The position numbers and the translations under genes are program-made. The notes under the pieces were generated by a model that saw only the letters and a program-made list of their open reading frames with translations, was not told the origin of the DNA and made no database searches. Shown here piece by piece: positions 1 through 7,688 of a stretch of DNA of 21,427 nucleotides (positions are counted from its first letter, which is position 1; every line of letters begins with the position of its first letter). The stretch is from Prorocentrum cordatum (Eukaryota; Sar; Dinophyceae; Prorocentrales; Prorocentraceae): the NCBI GenBank assembly GCA_963575745.1, contig CAUYUJ010011252.1, forward strand, positions 2,501 to 23,927, given 5' to 3'.

Positions 1-125
1 CTTATACTATATGTGCGGCGCCCCCTCAGGGGCGACGCGCGCACCGAGAAATCTTATATGGTATATGCGTCGTGGTGGGCGCTTTCTGGCCACACCGCTC
101 GGGAAGCGATCTACTACAGGATAGG

Positions 126-177
126 TGTACTACATGTTCGGGTCGGACGCGCGCCTCCAAGGAGGACATGTAGTATT
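126..177. repeat. Short inverted repeat ACTACATGT...ACATGTAGT
   Basis: TACTACATGT at about 129-138 is the reverse complement of ACATGTAGTA at about 166-175, with a GC-rich spacer. It is next to CTACTACAGG (about 112) and may be the edge of an element running off the left of the window. Nothing else is recognised in 1-225. Confidence 0.5.
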
Positions 178-258
178 AGTTTGTCCCTGTGCGTCCCAGG
201 GGAGCAGCCGGAGGGGATGGAGGGACCCATCTGAGGGCCGCCATGTCACATGTGTTAA

Positions 259-411
259 GTCGGGTCTGTCCCTCTACAGGGGGAATATTCAAAACTAGTC
301 AAAGAATCGCCGGAGGACTACTTTTTGGGCATTTTTGGACCCTTTTGCTTTTTTGGGGGAGTCTTTTCTATCTTTGGTCGAAAAGCCCCCCGTATGGGGG
401 ACACGCCCGAC
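259..411. mobile_element. TIR element, family 1 copy A (153 bp)
   Basis: Left end GTCGGGTCTGTCCCTCTACA; right end GGGGGACACGCCCGAC, its reverse complement with few mismatches. The inside is T-rich (TTTTTGGGCATTTTTGG). It has no coding capacity, so it is a non-autonomous MITE-like or introner-like element. Four related copies are in the window (911, 10080, 12677, 13054), most sharing the inner block AGTCTGGGGACGATTTTT, which is altered here. Confidence 0.75.
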
Positions 412-525
412 CCGAGAGTGGCGGGAAAGGGCTGGAGGGGCCCATCTGAGGGCCGCCACGTCGCACGCGGAGTGGCGCGTGGCCTGCGTCAACGTCACAC
501 TCCACTCCCCGTGTGACGCGTTGTC

Positions 526-751
526 AGAGCCCCGAATCATCAGGGGTAACTCGGGTCAGGGATAACTCGGGTTCGTTTTTCGGGAATCCAAACCCGAGTT
601 ACCCCGGACCCGAGTTACCCCGGATAACTCGGGCGTCCAGAGCCCCGAATCATCAGGGGTAACTCGGGTCAGGGATAACTCGGGTTCCTTTTTCGGGAAT
701 CCAAACCCGACTTACCCCGGACCCGAGTTACCCCGGATAATTCGGGCGCCC
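526..751. repeat. Pair of 113-bp hairpin units, family 2 (first site)
   Basis: Unit 1 starts at AGAGCCCCGAATCATCAGGG (526) and unit 2 at 639, exactly 113 bp later, in direct tandem. Within each unit GGGTAACTCGGGTCAGGGAT is mirrored by the reverse complement after a loop containing TTTTTCGGGAAT, so each unit can fold into a long near-perfect hairpin. Each ends CGGATAACTCGGGCGTCC or a variant. A second pair lies at 7368-7594. Confidence 0.85.
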
Positions 752-910
752 AACGTTGACGTGGAGAGGGCCGCCGCGTCACACGGGGACCCATCTGAGG
801 GCCGCCGCGTCACACGGGGAGTGGCGCGCTGCTCCTCCGCGCGCGGGCGGCGGGCCCCCCTGGGGGCGGCCTCGCGGCTGCCCGGGCGGCGGGCGCCGAG
901 CTGGTCTGAA

Positions 911-1095
911 GCCGGGCGTGACCCTCTACAGGAGGAGCCTTCAAGCTTCGTCACGAAATAGTGTGGGGACGATTTTTTGGGCATATTTTTTGGGGGCGTT
1001 TTTTTTTTTAAAGTATTGGCGCATGTTTGGCGTATTTTTGGGCGTATGTTTAAGCTTTCGCCCCAAATCCCCCTGTAGGGGTACAGGCCCGCCCG
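911..1095. mobile_element. TIR element, family 1 copy B (about 185 bp)
   Basis: Left end GCCGGGCGTGACCCTCTACA; right end CCCCTGTAGGGGTACAGGCC followed by CGCC. It carries the shared block TGTGGGGACGATTTTTTGGG and, near the right end, TTCGCCCCAAATCCCCCTGT, which is nearly identical to copy C. A T9 run lies inside (about 1002-1011). Confidence 0.75.
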
Positions 1096-2850
1096 AAGTC
1101 TGTAGTCTTCGAGGCGGGGGGCTGGTCCAGCTGCGGACGCAGCCAGCTGCGTCCGCAGCTGTGGAGCAAACCTGCACGACGCCGAGCGCTCCGAGCTGCT
1201 GGAGCGGGCTCTGGCGATAGTGTCGTCATCAACGCAGGTTCGAGCTCGTTTCAACCCGTAGGGAGCCAGAGTTTTGCTGGGCCGCCACGTGCGCGGGCCG
1301 AAAACTCTCGCTGCGCTGCCCGCCGCCATATGAGATCAAGCGCTTTGCACTGGTCCAGCCATTCCGGCAAACGCGGAGGGCGCGCAAGCGCGGTTCCCGT
1401 CGCGCAGGTGGCGCCGCCCTCAACGGGCGACTTGCCGCTGGTCTCCGCCGCGCCTCGGTGCTGAATGTTGTAGATCACGCGCAACGTTTAGTGTTTCATC
1501 TGAAGGCCCGGGCGCGTGAGTTGCGTGGCCAGCTGGTTTCTGAAGGCTGTCCTGAGAAGGAGCTGCCGAACTTCGTTCGGGCCGCCGGGCACGTGCGTTT
1601 TCTCTTCGGCGGCGGAAGATGCGTGGCATTCTGATGGGAACGGGGTGGGCGGAGCTGACGGTGTCCAGGGAAGAGAGCGGCGGGCCCAGGTGTTTCTCAG
1701 CAGCGTTCTGCGGTTGGGCGCTTTTCGGGAGCTCTGTCACCCTGGAGTGCCCATGCGCAAATTGAGCGCGCGTCAGAAACCGACTTGGCTGTACAGCGCG
1801 GGCAACGCAGGCACGTTTGCGAAACACGGAGGCTGTCAGCCAGGCGTTCGCGATAAGCGCGTGACGCTCGGGGAGATGTGCACATTCTCGATTGCTGTCC
1901 CGTTGCGGGTGGTGCCGCGACGACCCTGGAGATGAAGCCGGTGACTCGGACGAGCGCAAGAGGCATGTGCTGAGAAGGCCACCTGCGAGACGCGTCTGGC
2001 GCGCTCGCGGTAATCGCCGGCGAGCGGGCGGGGCCCGGGTGCCGGGGGGCGCGCTGGTTTGCTCCAGCGGTCGCGCCAGCGCTGTTTGCCAGGGGCTTGT
2101 CCGCTGGCGCCGGCAGAGCGCCGCGTCGGTTTCTGTGAGGGGCTGTCCAGGGGTGCAGTCATGAACTGGCGGGGGGGAAATTGACGCGCTGCTGGCGGAT
2201 CGCTTTTTCCCGCGGCGCGCGATCGCGCGGGACTCGTGGGCGCCGACGCTGAAGCGTGCCGCGGAGCGAATCCAGGTCGTTCCGCTCGCGGGCGCGAGGC
2301 GTCGCGCGGCCTGCCGCGGTCAGCCTTTCCAGGGGTTGCTGGGGAAGGGCTTCCCACCGAATCTATTCGGAAGCGATGCGGTCGATATTTGGAAGAGATG
2401 CGGTCGAGACGAAGGTTCTCTTGTTCTCGGCGTGCGTTCCCAAGGCCAGTGACGTCTGCGACGAGGTGCACTCGATTCTCCGGCTGCTGCATGTGAACTA
2501 TTACGCTGTGGGGAAGGCCGTCGTGCACGGTATACTGTAGTTTGCTTGTCGAAGTGATTCGCGGAGCCCTTTCTATATCCCGCGGGCTGTCGTGGCGATG
2601 GCCGCCCGAATTGCCAGAGGACAGACATCCCGCTTTCCCCGCGGCTGCCGTGGTGGACGTGCACGGGGGACCTCCAGTCAAGAGAAGGCTGCTAGCCAGG
2701 GTCTTCGCGGGCGGGCCGACTGACGCGCCCGCCGCGCGTCGCGCCCGCCGCGCCACGCCGCCGCGCTCGGCTGCGCGGCCCCCCGCCGGTTTCCGCCGCC
2801 GCGCATTGCCTCGGAAGTCACGGCCTCCTCCGTTTTCCCGTGCCCCTCCT
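1096..2850. other. Lower-repeat region with decayed coding-like frames
   Basis: No recognisable intact gene. On the plus strand a frame without ATG is open from 1221 to 1631 (SVLNVVDHAQRLVFHLKAR, then ELPNFVRAAGHVRF) and stops at TGA 1632. Another frame runs 1892-2161, meets TGA at 2162, and continues in the same frame to 2449. On the minus strand a long frame covers 3149-1836, but its N-terminal part is a translated minisatellite. This pattern fits decayed coding sequence or unrecognised short exons. I cannot choose between them. Confidence 0.4.
2165..2452 (+). pseudogene. Possible retroelement-derived ORF fragment
   Basis: About 95 codons after an in-frame TGA. The segment around DSWAPTLKRAAERIQVVPLA followed by arginine-rich residues, then FQGLLGKGFPPNLF, faintly resembles the tail of reverse-transcriptase ORFs common in dinoflagellates (a W...R...LPLA...Y...L-x-Y-x-x-Q...PP pattern). 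No catalytic Y-x-D-D motif was seen nearby and the frame is broken on both sides. If real it is a dead remnant; the match is weak and could be chance. Confidence 0.2.
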
Positions 2851-2855
2851 GGTCG

Positions 2856-3260
2856 GTGTGCGTGGTCGCTGTGCCTGGTGTGCCTGGTCGGTGTGCCTGG
2901 TGTGCGTGGTGTGCCTGGTCGGTGTGCGTGGTGTGCCTGGTCTGTGTGCAGGTGTGCCTGGTCCGTGTGCCTGGTGTGCTTGGTGTGCTGGGTCGGTGTG
3001 CGTGGTGTGCGTGGTCGCTGTGCCTGGTGTGCTTCGTGTGCCTGGTCTGTGTGCCTGGTGTGTGTTTGTCTTGTGTGCTTGGTCGGTGTGCCTGGTGTGC
3101 CTAGTGTGCGTGGTCGGTGTGCCTGGTGTGTGTGTGTGTGTGTGTGCATGTGTGTGTGTGTGTGTGTTTGGTCGGTGTGCCTGGTGTGCGTGGTCTGTTT
3201 GTATGGTGTGCCTGGTGTGCCTTGTCGGTGTACATGGTGTTAGTGGTCGAAGTGCCTGGA
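2856..3260 (+). repeat. TGTGCCTGG minisatellite with internal TG run
   Basis: Irregular array of 9-12 bp units built from GTGTGCCTGGTCGGTGTGCG, with variants TGTGCGTGG and TGTGCTTGG. A (TG)n stretch, broken by CATG, lies at about 3128-3168. All three frames on both strands stay open here, which creates long spurious ORFs rich in Cys-Val-Trp or Thr-His-Gln. Confidence 0.9.
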
Positions 3261-3319
3261 GTGCCTCGTCGGTGCCTGGTGTACCCCGTCGGTACGTTTT
3301 GTGTGCCTCGTGTGCCTGG

Positions 3320-3600
3320 TCATCATCACCATCCATCACCATCACCATCATGTTTCCATCGTCGGCAGCACCCATCATCCCATCACCATCATCCATATCA
3401 CGATGATTACTTGTTCACCATCATCATCATCGCCAACGGGCTGCATCAAACTTCATCAACAAGCCTCAGCACCATCATAAATTCATCGTCACCACCATCC
3501 ATTTCATCACCACCATCATCGATCTCGCCATCATAATCGTCCATCCCGTCTCACTATCACCAATTTTCCACCTCACCATCACCAGCATCCACCTCGCCAT
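3320..3600 (+). repeat. CATCAC/ATC-rich degenerate array
   Basis: Repeated CATCACCATC, CATCATC and TCACCATC units, increasingly degenerate towards 3600. It follows directly on the TGTGCCTGG array. No gene is seen here, and the next stretch to about 4100 is unique non-coding DNA. Confidence 0.85.
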
Positions 3601-4100
3601 CAGGCTCTTTTGAGGGCGCGCAGACCTGCAGGAATGAATGTCTGGGCAACTGTCCGCGAAAGGTCCGATCAGGACAACTGGTTCGTTATAGATTGTATCA
3701 CAAAATTGCTAACCGAACTTCCATCAATCCGAGCCCGCTCCACACGCTTTGCGATTCACCCCCACTGGCTGCGACCACGCTTCTGAGGCCCTTCCCCTCC
3801 GAGGCCTCCTATCGATTGCCTCTCCCCAGCCACCGTTGGGCACTCGCCAACGCCAGAAACCCAGACATCCGGTGTCTGGATTTGTTCGAGACGCGTGCCC
3901 CCGACCTCCCGAGCATTTCCCCAGGACCGCTTTTTCATCCCGAGGCCGGCCCTTGCTGGGCCCGAGGTCTGGTAGGGGCCCCGAGAGAGACCGAACAATT
4001 GTGGAGACAACGCCGCTTCGTTTTTTGTTCGACACGCCGGATGTCTGGGATCCCGGGGGCACGTAACAGCGGTCCTTCGCCGCAGGAGCGGCCTCTGGAA
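3601..4100. other. Unique stretch without a recognised gene
   Basis: Several overlapping short frames but none with a recognisable motif. Two related GACATCCGG/CCGGATGTC sequences occur in opposite orientation (about 3864 and 4037), the first itself being a near-palindrome CCAGACATCCGGTGTCTGG. They may be the arms of an old element of about 190 bp. Confidence 0.35.
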
Positions 4101-4292
4101 CTCAGGAGGGGGAACAACACACAGACACAATTGGTCGTCGATTCCCCAGAAAATATGGGAAACTATGGGCAGTGGGGGGGAAAACAGAAACCCAGAAGAT
4201 ATGGCAAAATATGGGGGATTATTTCATTTGTGTGTATTTAGGATTATTTTATACGTGTGTATTTATTTGTGTGTCCTGGGGCCCCTTCAGGA
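4101..4292 (+). mobile_element. Dispersed element, family 3 copy 1 (plus orientation)
   Basis: Runs from CTCAGGAGGGGGAACAACAC to GTCCTGGGGCCCCTTCAGG. It contains ACACAGACACAATTGGTCGT, GATTCCCCAGAAAATATGGG and GATATGGCAAAATATGG. Its reverse complement is found at 6477-6640 with high similarity over the whole length. The two ends are loosely inverted repeats of each other (CAGGAGGGG... / CCTGAAGGGG...ACACACAAA). Confidence 0.75.
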
Positions 4293-4800
4293 ACGCGCGG
4301 CTCTCGGGGGCCACGGAGGGGGTGCGAACACCGACCGCGCAGGCCGCTTGACGTCGCACGGGCGCGCAACCGCGCGGCGAGTCGCGCCAGAGGTCGCTGC
4401 TCTTTTGTCCAGGGCCACGTAAAACGACGCGAAGCTCGGGGCAAAATCGGATCGGGATGACTCGAACTCTCGGAGAAGCGGCGGGTTTGGAGGATGCATT
4501 GGGCGCCGCGGCCGCTCCAGAGCGTTCCGGAACGCTCTGAGAGCGCTCCGGAGCGTTTTGGAGCGATTTATCCCGATCCTAGCCCTGTTTTACCACGCCC
4601 TGCGTGCAGCCGAAGAGGTCCACCCCACAAGTGGGAGTCATCGAGACTCAAAGACCCCCGGGCCTGAGCGGCGCAGTTCGGGCGCAGCCTGTCTTAGGCT
4701 GCCGTGCTTGCACCAGGGAAATGCGTCTGGGTGGTCTGGTTTGATCCATCCGCAGATAACAAAAAATCTCTATCCTCTATCCCTCATGCTTGTAACTGAG
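4293..4800. other. Unique stretch with a 20-bp perfect palindrome
   Basis: AGAGCGTTCCGGAACGCTCT at 4519-4538 is a perfect palindrome and is followed by GAGAGCGCTCCGGAGCG, a second near-palindrome. The rest is unique. Presumed intron upstream of exon A; no clamp-loader exon (for example the conserved W-x-D-K-Y-x-P segment) was found in it. Confidence 0.45.
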
Positions 4801-4812
4801 GCCCGCGCCCAG

Positions 4813-4998
4813 AAAGGTTTTGGGGATCTTGCATTGCTGATCAGGAAGTGGCTCCTGGAGTGGCAGACCTGCAAGAGGGGAGGCGCGTACGGGGCGGCCC
4901 TCATCACTGGGCCCACCGGGTGCGGCAAGACCATCGGCGCACGGATGACAGCGGAGAGCGCCAAGGGGCACTATCTGGAGTACGACCTGGACGAGAAG
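4813..4998 (+). CDS. Exon A of an RFC1-like clamp-loader large subunit (Walker A exon)
   Basis: About 62 codons. The frame reads KGFGDLALLIRKWLLEW, a short basic stretch, then ALITGPTGCGKT and a helix ending LEYDLDEK. This matches the start of the AAA+ domain of replication factor C large subunits (RFC1, Elg1/ATAD5, Ctf18): a conserved L-x-W-L-x-x-W helix before the P-loop, then the N/D-A-S-D-like segment. Walker A (GPTGCGKT) is at 4909-4932 and intact. The acceptor is probably the AG at 4811-4812, after a pyrimidine-rich stretch; an AG at 4799-4800 is in the same phase. The frame stays open to 5022, but homology suggests the exon ends after AAG at 4998 with a GA donor. In known complexes this subunit helps load the PCNA clamp on primed DNA in the nucleus. 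ITGPTG-GKT also resembles Elg1/ATAD5. The preceding L-W-x-D-K-Y-x-P motif is not seen nearby. Confidence 0.65.
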
Positions 4999-5372
4999 GA
5001 CTCCCCAAGGAAGAGTAGACACTGATCCCTCGCCAAGGACCCCCTCTGGCCCGTTGGGTCTGGCTAGTGGCGGAGTGTGTGATGTCCCCCTTGGTGGTAA
5101 ACATGTTTTTTTGTTGTTGTTTCGTTTGTTGTTCGTGTGCTTGCGCACAGTTTTTGCCCATGCGTGCTTTCGGGTGTTTTGGATCAGGTACGCTGCTTCA
5201 CAAGAACGCTAATGATTTCGAGGGCTGCCTCTCAATCTCGTGCCCGTTGGGTGGACCTCACCAGCGCGTCGTCGGAAGGACAACGACCGCGCGCAGCATG
5301 CTGCCCTCGGGAGATCGGCGGCGCCCCGGGGGGGTTGGTTGGGGTCAGTGTTCCCTCCTTGCTCGGGCGAAG
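4999..5372 (+). other. Intron A-B (374 bp, GA donor proposed)
   Basis: Proposed from the homology-based joining of exons A and B. It starts GACTCC and ends GCGAAG. Exon A ends GAGAAG and the intron ends GCGAAG, so a short direct repeat (GAAG) brackets the intron. It holds a T-rich stretch around 5104-5135 and no recognised element. GT donors in the stretch after 4998 do not keep the phase-0 join that the family alignment calls for. Confidence 0.4.
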
Positions 5373-5630
5373 GCGGGGAGGTCCTTCCTGGACACCCTGG
5401 CCCGCAGGCAGACGACGTGCGAGGGCTCCGTCGTCATCATGCACATCCCCGACGAGGCCATGGCCTCCGTGGAGGACCGCATCTGCGCCGCCGCGCGGGC
5501 CACCCCGATGCCGCTCATACTGCTGGGCAGCGAGGAGGTCCTGAGGATGGAGGCCGTGACCTCGGTGTGCCTGCACCTGCCGGTGCAGCTGAACGTCTGC
5601 CTCCACCGGATCCTGCAGCGAGTCACGGAG
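5373..5630 (+). CDS. Exon B of the RFC1-like gene (degenerate Walker B and sensor 1)
   Basis: 86 codons, phase 0 at both ends. It begins AGRSFLDTLARRQ after the AG at 5371-5372, continues through SVVIMHIPDEAMASVEDR (Walker B position at 5430-5447) and MPLILLGSEE (sensor 1 position, GS at 5526-5531), and ends HRILQRVTE at 5630 with a GT donor. Spacing and hydrophobic pattern follow the RFC1 family, where the matching segments are a hydrophobic strand ending D-E-V-D-G-M, then an I-x-C-N-D strand, then F-x-x-P. Here the Walker B acidic pair is replaced by H-I and the sensor 1 Asn is absent, so ATP hydrolysis at this site looks impaired. It could be a divergent paralogue or an Elg1-like subunit rather than canonical RFC1. 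The reading frame extends on both sides, so the exon edges are inferred. Confidence 0.62.
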
Positions 5631-5909
5631 GTCGGGCGGGCCGGGTTTTTGGGGGGAGGGGGAGGCGGGGGAGGGGGGCAGGGAGAGTAGGGAGAGGGAG
5701 AAACGGAGGAAGGTCGAAAGGCAGAGCACGAGGAGGACGGAGGAGGAGGAGGAGGAGGAGGAGGAGGGACGGATGAGGAGAAGGAGGAGGAGGAAAGGAG
5801 GAGGAGCAGGAGAGGAGGAGGAGGAGAGGAGGAGGAGGATGGGGAGTAGGAGGGAGGGAGGAGGAGGAGGAGGAGGAGGAGGAGGAAGGTGCCTTGAGCT
5901 GCTCGGGAG
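5631..5909 (+). other. Intron B-C (279 bp, GT-AG) dominated by a GGA tract
   Basis: The donor is GTCGGG after CACGGAG and the acceptor is CTCGGGAG before GTGGAG, so GGAGGT occurs at both exon-intron junctions. From about 5655 to 5885 nearly everything is purine (GGA, GGAGGA, GGGA). Phase is 0 on both sides. The join restores an uninterrupted clamp-loader alignment, which makes this the best-supported intron in the window. Confidence 0.6.
5655..5885 (+). repeat. GGA/GGGA purine tract
   Basis: Imperfect (GGA)n with GGGA and AGGA variants, almost free of pyrimidines on the plus strand. It fills intron B-C. The reverse strand translates as Pro/Ser/Leu homopolymers, which is artefactual. Confidence 0.9.
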
Positions 5910-6089
5910 GTGGAGGGCGTCAAGGGCGCGGAGAAGGGCGTCACGTCCATCGCCAAGGCGGCCCGCGGCGACCTCCGCCGGGCCCTGAACGCGGCGCAGC
6001 TGCTGGGCGCGCGGCCGGAGCTGCTGGCGGCCGACCTGCTGCCGCCATGGGCAGCGGTGTCCCAGGCCGGGGGGAATCGAGAGACCAAG
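5910..6089 (+). CDS. Exon C of the RFC1-like gene (GDLRRALN helix)
   Basis: 60 codons. It starts at GTG 5910 after the AG at 5908-5909. The joined reading RVTE + VEGVKGAEKG + VTSIAKAARGDLRRALNAA is the typical lid-domain sequence of clamp loaders, in which a small helix leads to G-D-x-R-x-A-L-N (5967-5990) followed by Q-L-L. This is the strongest family signature in the window after Walker A. The frame stops at TAG 6096-6098, so the exon must be spliced before that. The GT at 6090 after AAG gives phase 0. An alternative donor is GTAAGAGT at 6101, but it would put the TAG in the coding sequence. The exon follows a 279-bp intron filled mostly with a GGA tract. Confidence 0.65.
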
Positions 6090-6100
6090 GTCGACTAGAG

Positions 6101-6267
6101 GTAAGAGTGACCTTTCGCCGGAGTGACCTTTGGTGCGAGCACAGATGGGTCCCCAGATGGCTGAAAACAAAGCAGGAGCAGCGGCCTGCGCGCCCAGGTT
6201 GGGTCCCCCCCGCGGCCCCCAAACAGCCGCGCACCAAAGGTCACTCTTACCCAGGGTCACTCTTGCG
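6101..6267. mobile_element. 37-bp TIR element, family 7
   Basis: The left arm begins GTAAGAGTGACCTTTCGCCG and ends AGTGACCTTTGGTGCG (6101-6137). The right arm (6230-6267) is its reverse complement with a few mismatches, starting CGCACCAAAGGTCACTCTTA. Each arm holds two copies of GAGTGACC. The first bases, GTAAGAGT, are themselves a good splice donor. The inside has no coding signal. Confidence 0.8.
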
Positions 6268-6289
6268 TGTAGCCGGCAAGGGCGCCCTC

Positions 6290-6430
6290 GAGGGCGCGAA
6301 GTTACTCGCGCTTCGCCCTTCGCGCTTCGGCTCCGATTCCTCATCCTCCTCTTCTTCCCTGGGAGGTGGCGCGAGAGGGCGAAGTTATTCGCGCTTCGCG
6401 CTTCGCGCAGCGCGAAGCGCGAAGTTAGGA
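6290..6430. repeat. GCGAAG/CTTCGC palindromic zone
   Basis: Two related segments (GCGAAGTTACTCGCGCTTCG and GCGAAGTTATTCGCGCTTCG) flank a TCCTC stretch. The second leads into a perfect 15-bp inverted repeat with a one-base loop: CTTCGCGCTTCGCGC at 6394-6408 and its complement at 6410-6424. A strong hairpin is expected. Confidence 0.8.
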
Positions 6431-6476
6431 GCCCTTGGAGGCGGGAAAACCCCGAGATCCTTCGGCGACTACAAAG

Positions 6477-6640
6477 GTGAAGAGGCCCTGGGACACACAA
6501 AGAGATACACGCACAACTAACAACATTCGCCATATTTTCGTATATTTTCGGGGGTGTTGTCTTCCCCCCGCTTCCCATATTTTCCCATACTTTCTGGGAG
6601 TCGACGATTGATTGTGTCTGTGTGTCTTTCCCCCTCCTCA
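6477..6640 (-). mobile_element. Dispersed element, family 3 copy 2 (minus orientation)
   Basis: Reverse complement of the 4101-4292 element: on the minus strand it has GACACACAGACACAATCAAT, GTCGACTCCCAGAAAGTATG and ends at GTGTGTCCCAGGGCCTC. It lies in the intron before exon D and ends about six bases from the proposed acceptor, supplying the pyrimidine tract CTTTCCCCCTCCTC. Confidence 0.75.
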
Positions 6641-6647
6641 ATAAAAG

Positions 6648-6761
6648 GGTGTGCTTGCGCCGGGGTGTGGCTTGCGATCTCTGCGTCGTCGGGGCCTGGG
6701 GGGCACCACGCCGTCCTCGTCGGCGGGCCTCCGTGCGGTGGAGGACGCCGTCGACATCTTT
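6648..6761 (+). CDS. Exon D of the RFC1-like gene (link to the C-terminal part)
   Basis: 38 codons, proposed. The acceptor is the AG at 6646-6647, which follows a good pyrimidine tract (6627-6639). The frame reads through a low-complexity basic and Ser/Thr-rich stretch to GLRAVEDAVDIF. It is in phase 0 with exon C. A later acceptor (AG 6742-6743) would leave an 18-nt microexon starting at DAVDIF. RFC1 proteins have a segment here of the type P-F-D-x-A-x-K-x-F followed by A-x-G-E; joining F at 6761 to ASGERLSG of exon E at 14663 reproduces that. The donor would be GC (6762-6763), a class known in dinoflagellates. A TCC tract begins within ten bases. Support comes only from this junction logic and frame agreement, so it is less certain than exons A-C. 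Confidence 0.42.
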
Positions 6762-6770
6762 GCCCGCCCC

Positions 6771-6971
6771 TCCTCCTCCTCCTCCTCCTCCTCCTCCTCC
6801 TCCGTCTCCTCCTCCTGCTCCTCCTCCTGCTCCTCCTCCTGCTCCGTCCCTCCTCCTCCTCCTCCTCCTCCTCCTCCTCCTCCCTCCTCCCCCTCCTCCT
6901 TCCTCCTCCTCCTCCTCCTCCTCCTCCTCCTCCTCCTCCTCCTCCTCCTCCTCCTCCTCCTCCTCCTCCTC
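6771..6971 (+). repeat. TCC trinucleotide tract
   Basis: (TCC)n with a few TCCTGC and CCCTCC variants, ending in a perfect run of about 22 units before 6971. It begins ten bases after the proposed exon D donor. Polypurine on the minus strand. Confidence 0.95.
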
Positions 6972-7367
6972 GGGGGTGCGGGTCGCAAGCCACACCTTGC
7001 GAGCCACAGCCTTCGGCGCCGCCGAGTCCGGGGCGCCTCCTCCCTCGCTCCGCGGCGGGCTTGCCTCGCCCTGCCTCGGCCCGCGGGGCCCTCACGGACC
7101 GATGTATGGCTCGAGAGGCGCGGCAGGCAGGATGGGGGCCCGGGGCGCGCCGGGGGGATCTGCCCTCACGGCGCGGCGACGTGCTCGCGACGCCGGATCT
7201 CAGGATGAGCCCTCTCTCCCTCTCTCTCTGTGGCTCGCCGCCCGCCCTGCTGCCCCCTGCCGCCCCCCCTCTCGCCGCCCCCTTCGCCTCGCCCCTGCCC
7301 CGTGCCCTCGGACCCCCGCTGCCGCTGCGCGGCCCTTCCCCCGCTGCCGCCTGCCCCAGCAGCCTTC
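6972..7367. other. GC-rich unique stretch, no gene recognised
   Basis: Mixed CCC/GCC-rich sequence with short CTCTCTCT (about 7209-7230) and CCGCCCCC runs. Frames are open on both strands because of GC content. No domain motif or repeat partner noticed. Confidence 0.4.
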
Positions 7368-7594
7368 AGAGCCCCGAATCATCAGGGGTAACTCGGGTCA
7401 GGGCTAACTCGGGTTCGTTTTTCGGGATTCCGAACCCGATTCATCCCGGACCCGAGTTACCCCGGATAATTCGGGCGTCCAGAGCCGAAAAATCATCAGG
7501 GGTAACTCGGGTCAGGGCTAACTCGGGTTCGTTTTTCGGGAACCCAAGCCCGAGTTACCCCGGACCCGAGTTACCCCGGATAACTCGGGCGTCC
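7368..7594. repeat. Pair of 113-bp hairpin units, family 2 (second site)
   Basis: Units begin at 7368 and 7481, again 113 bp apart in direct tandem, with the same hairpin arms (GGGTAACTCGGGTCAGGGCT and complement) and the TTTTTCGGGA loop. Compared with 526-751 most differences are single bases. The sequence GCCT occurs just outside both ends (AGCCTTC and AAAGCCTG), possibly a target duplication but too short to trust. Confidence 0.85.
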
Positions 7595-7688
7595 AAAGCC
7601 TGCGCTCTGGCCCCGCCCCCCGGCGGCTCGCCCAGGGGGCAGCGAGAGGGGCGGGCCTCCTGAGCAGGCGGCGGGGCTGCTCGGGAGC

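Larger units (their letters stand above)
226..830 (+). repeat. Three dispersed copies of CCCATCTGAGGGCCGCC
   Basis: The 17-bp core starts at 226, 441 and 790. It is followed each time by a related sequence, ATGTCACA, ACGTCGCACGCGGAGTGGCG and GCGTCACACGGGGAGTGGCG. The first two are also preceded by similar GGAGGG/GGGCTGGAGGGG sequence and lie on either side of the TIR element at 259-411. They look like an older repeat into which other elements were inserted. No coding content. Confidence 0.7.
6090..6647 (+). other. Intron C-D (about 558 bp) composed of stacked elements
   Basis: From its 5' end the intron contains a 37-bp-TIR element (6101-6267), a GCGAAG/CTTCGC palindromic zone (6290-6430), and a copy of the 4101-4292 repeat in minus orientation (6477-6640). 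The acceptor AG at 6646-6647 lies a few bases after the repeat edge. Little sequence in it is unique. The donor is inferred (GT 6090). Confidence 0.42.

Noticed and set aside
1836-3149. 437-codon minus-strand frame
   Set aside because: Its first third is the TGTGCCTGG minisatellite in translation; the rest has no recognised domain and high GC makes long frames likely.
2856-3600. CRISPR-like array
   Set aside because: Units are short, contiguous and degenerate with no unique spacers; the context is eukaryotic.
4558-4800. Upstream extension of exon A from the ATG at 4558
   Set aside because: The added residues do not resemble the conserved segment before the RFC1 P-loop helix, and a pyrimidine tract with AG sites lies just before 4801-4813.
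5232-7007. 591-codon minus-strand frame with poly-Glu, poly-Gly and poly-Pro runs
   Set aside because: Most of it is translated GGA/TCC tract and family 3 and 7 elements, and it runs antisense to the clamp-loader exons.
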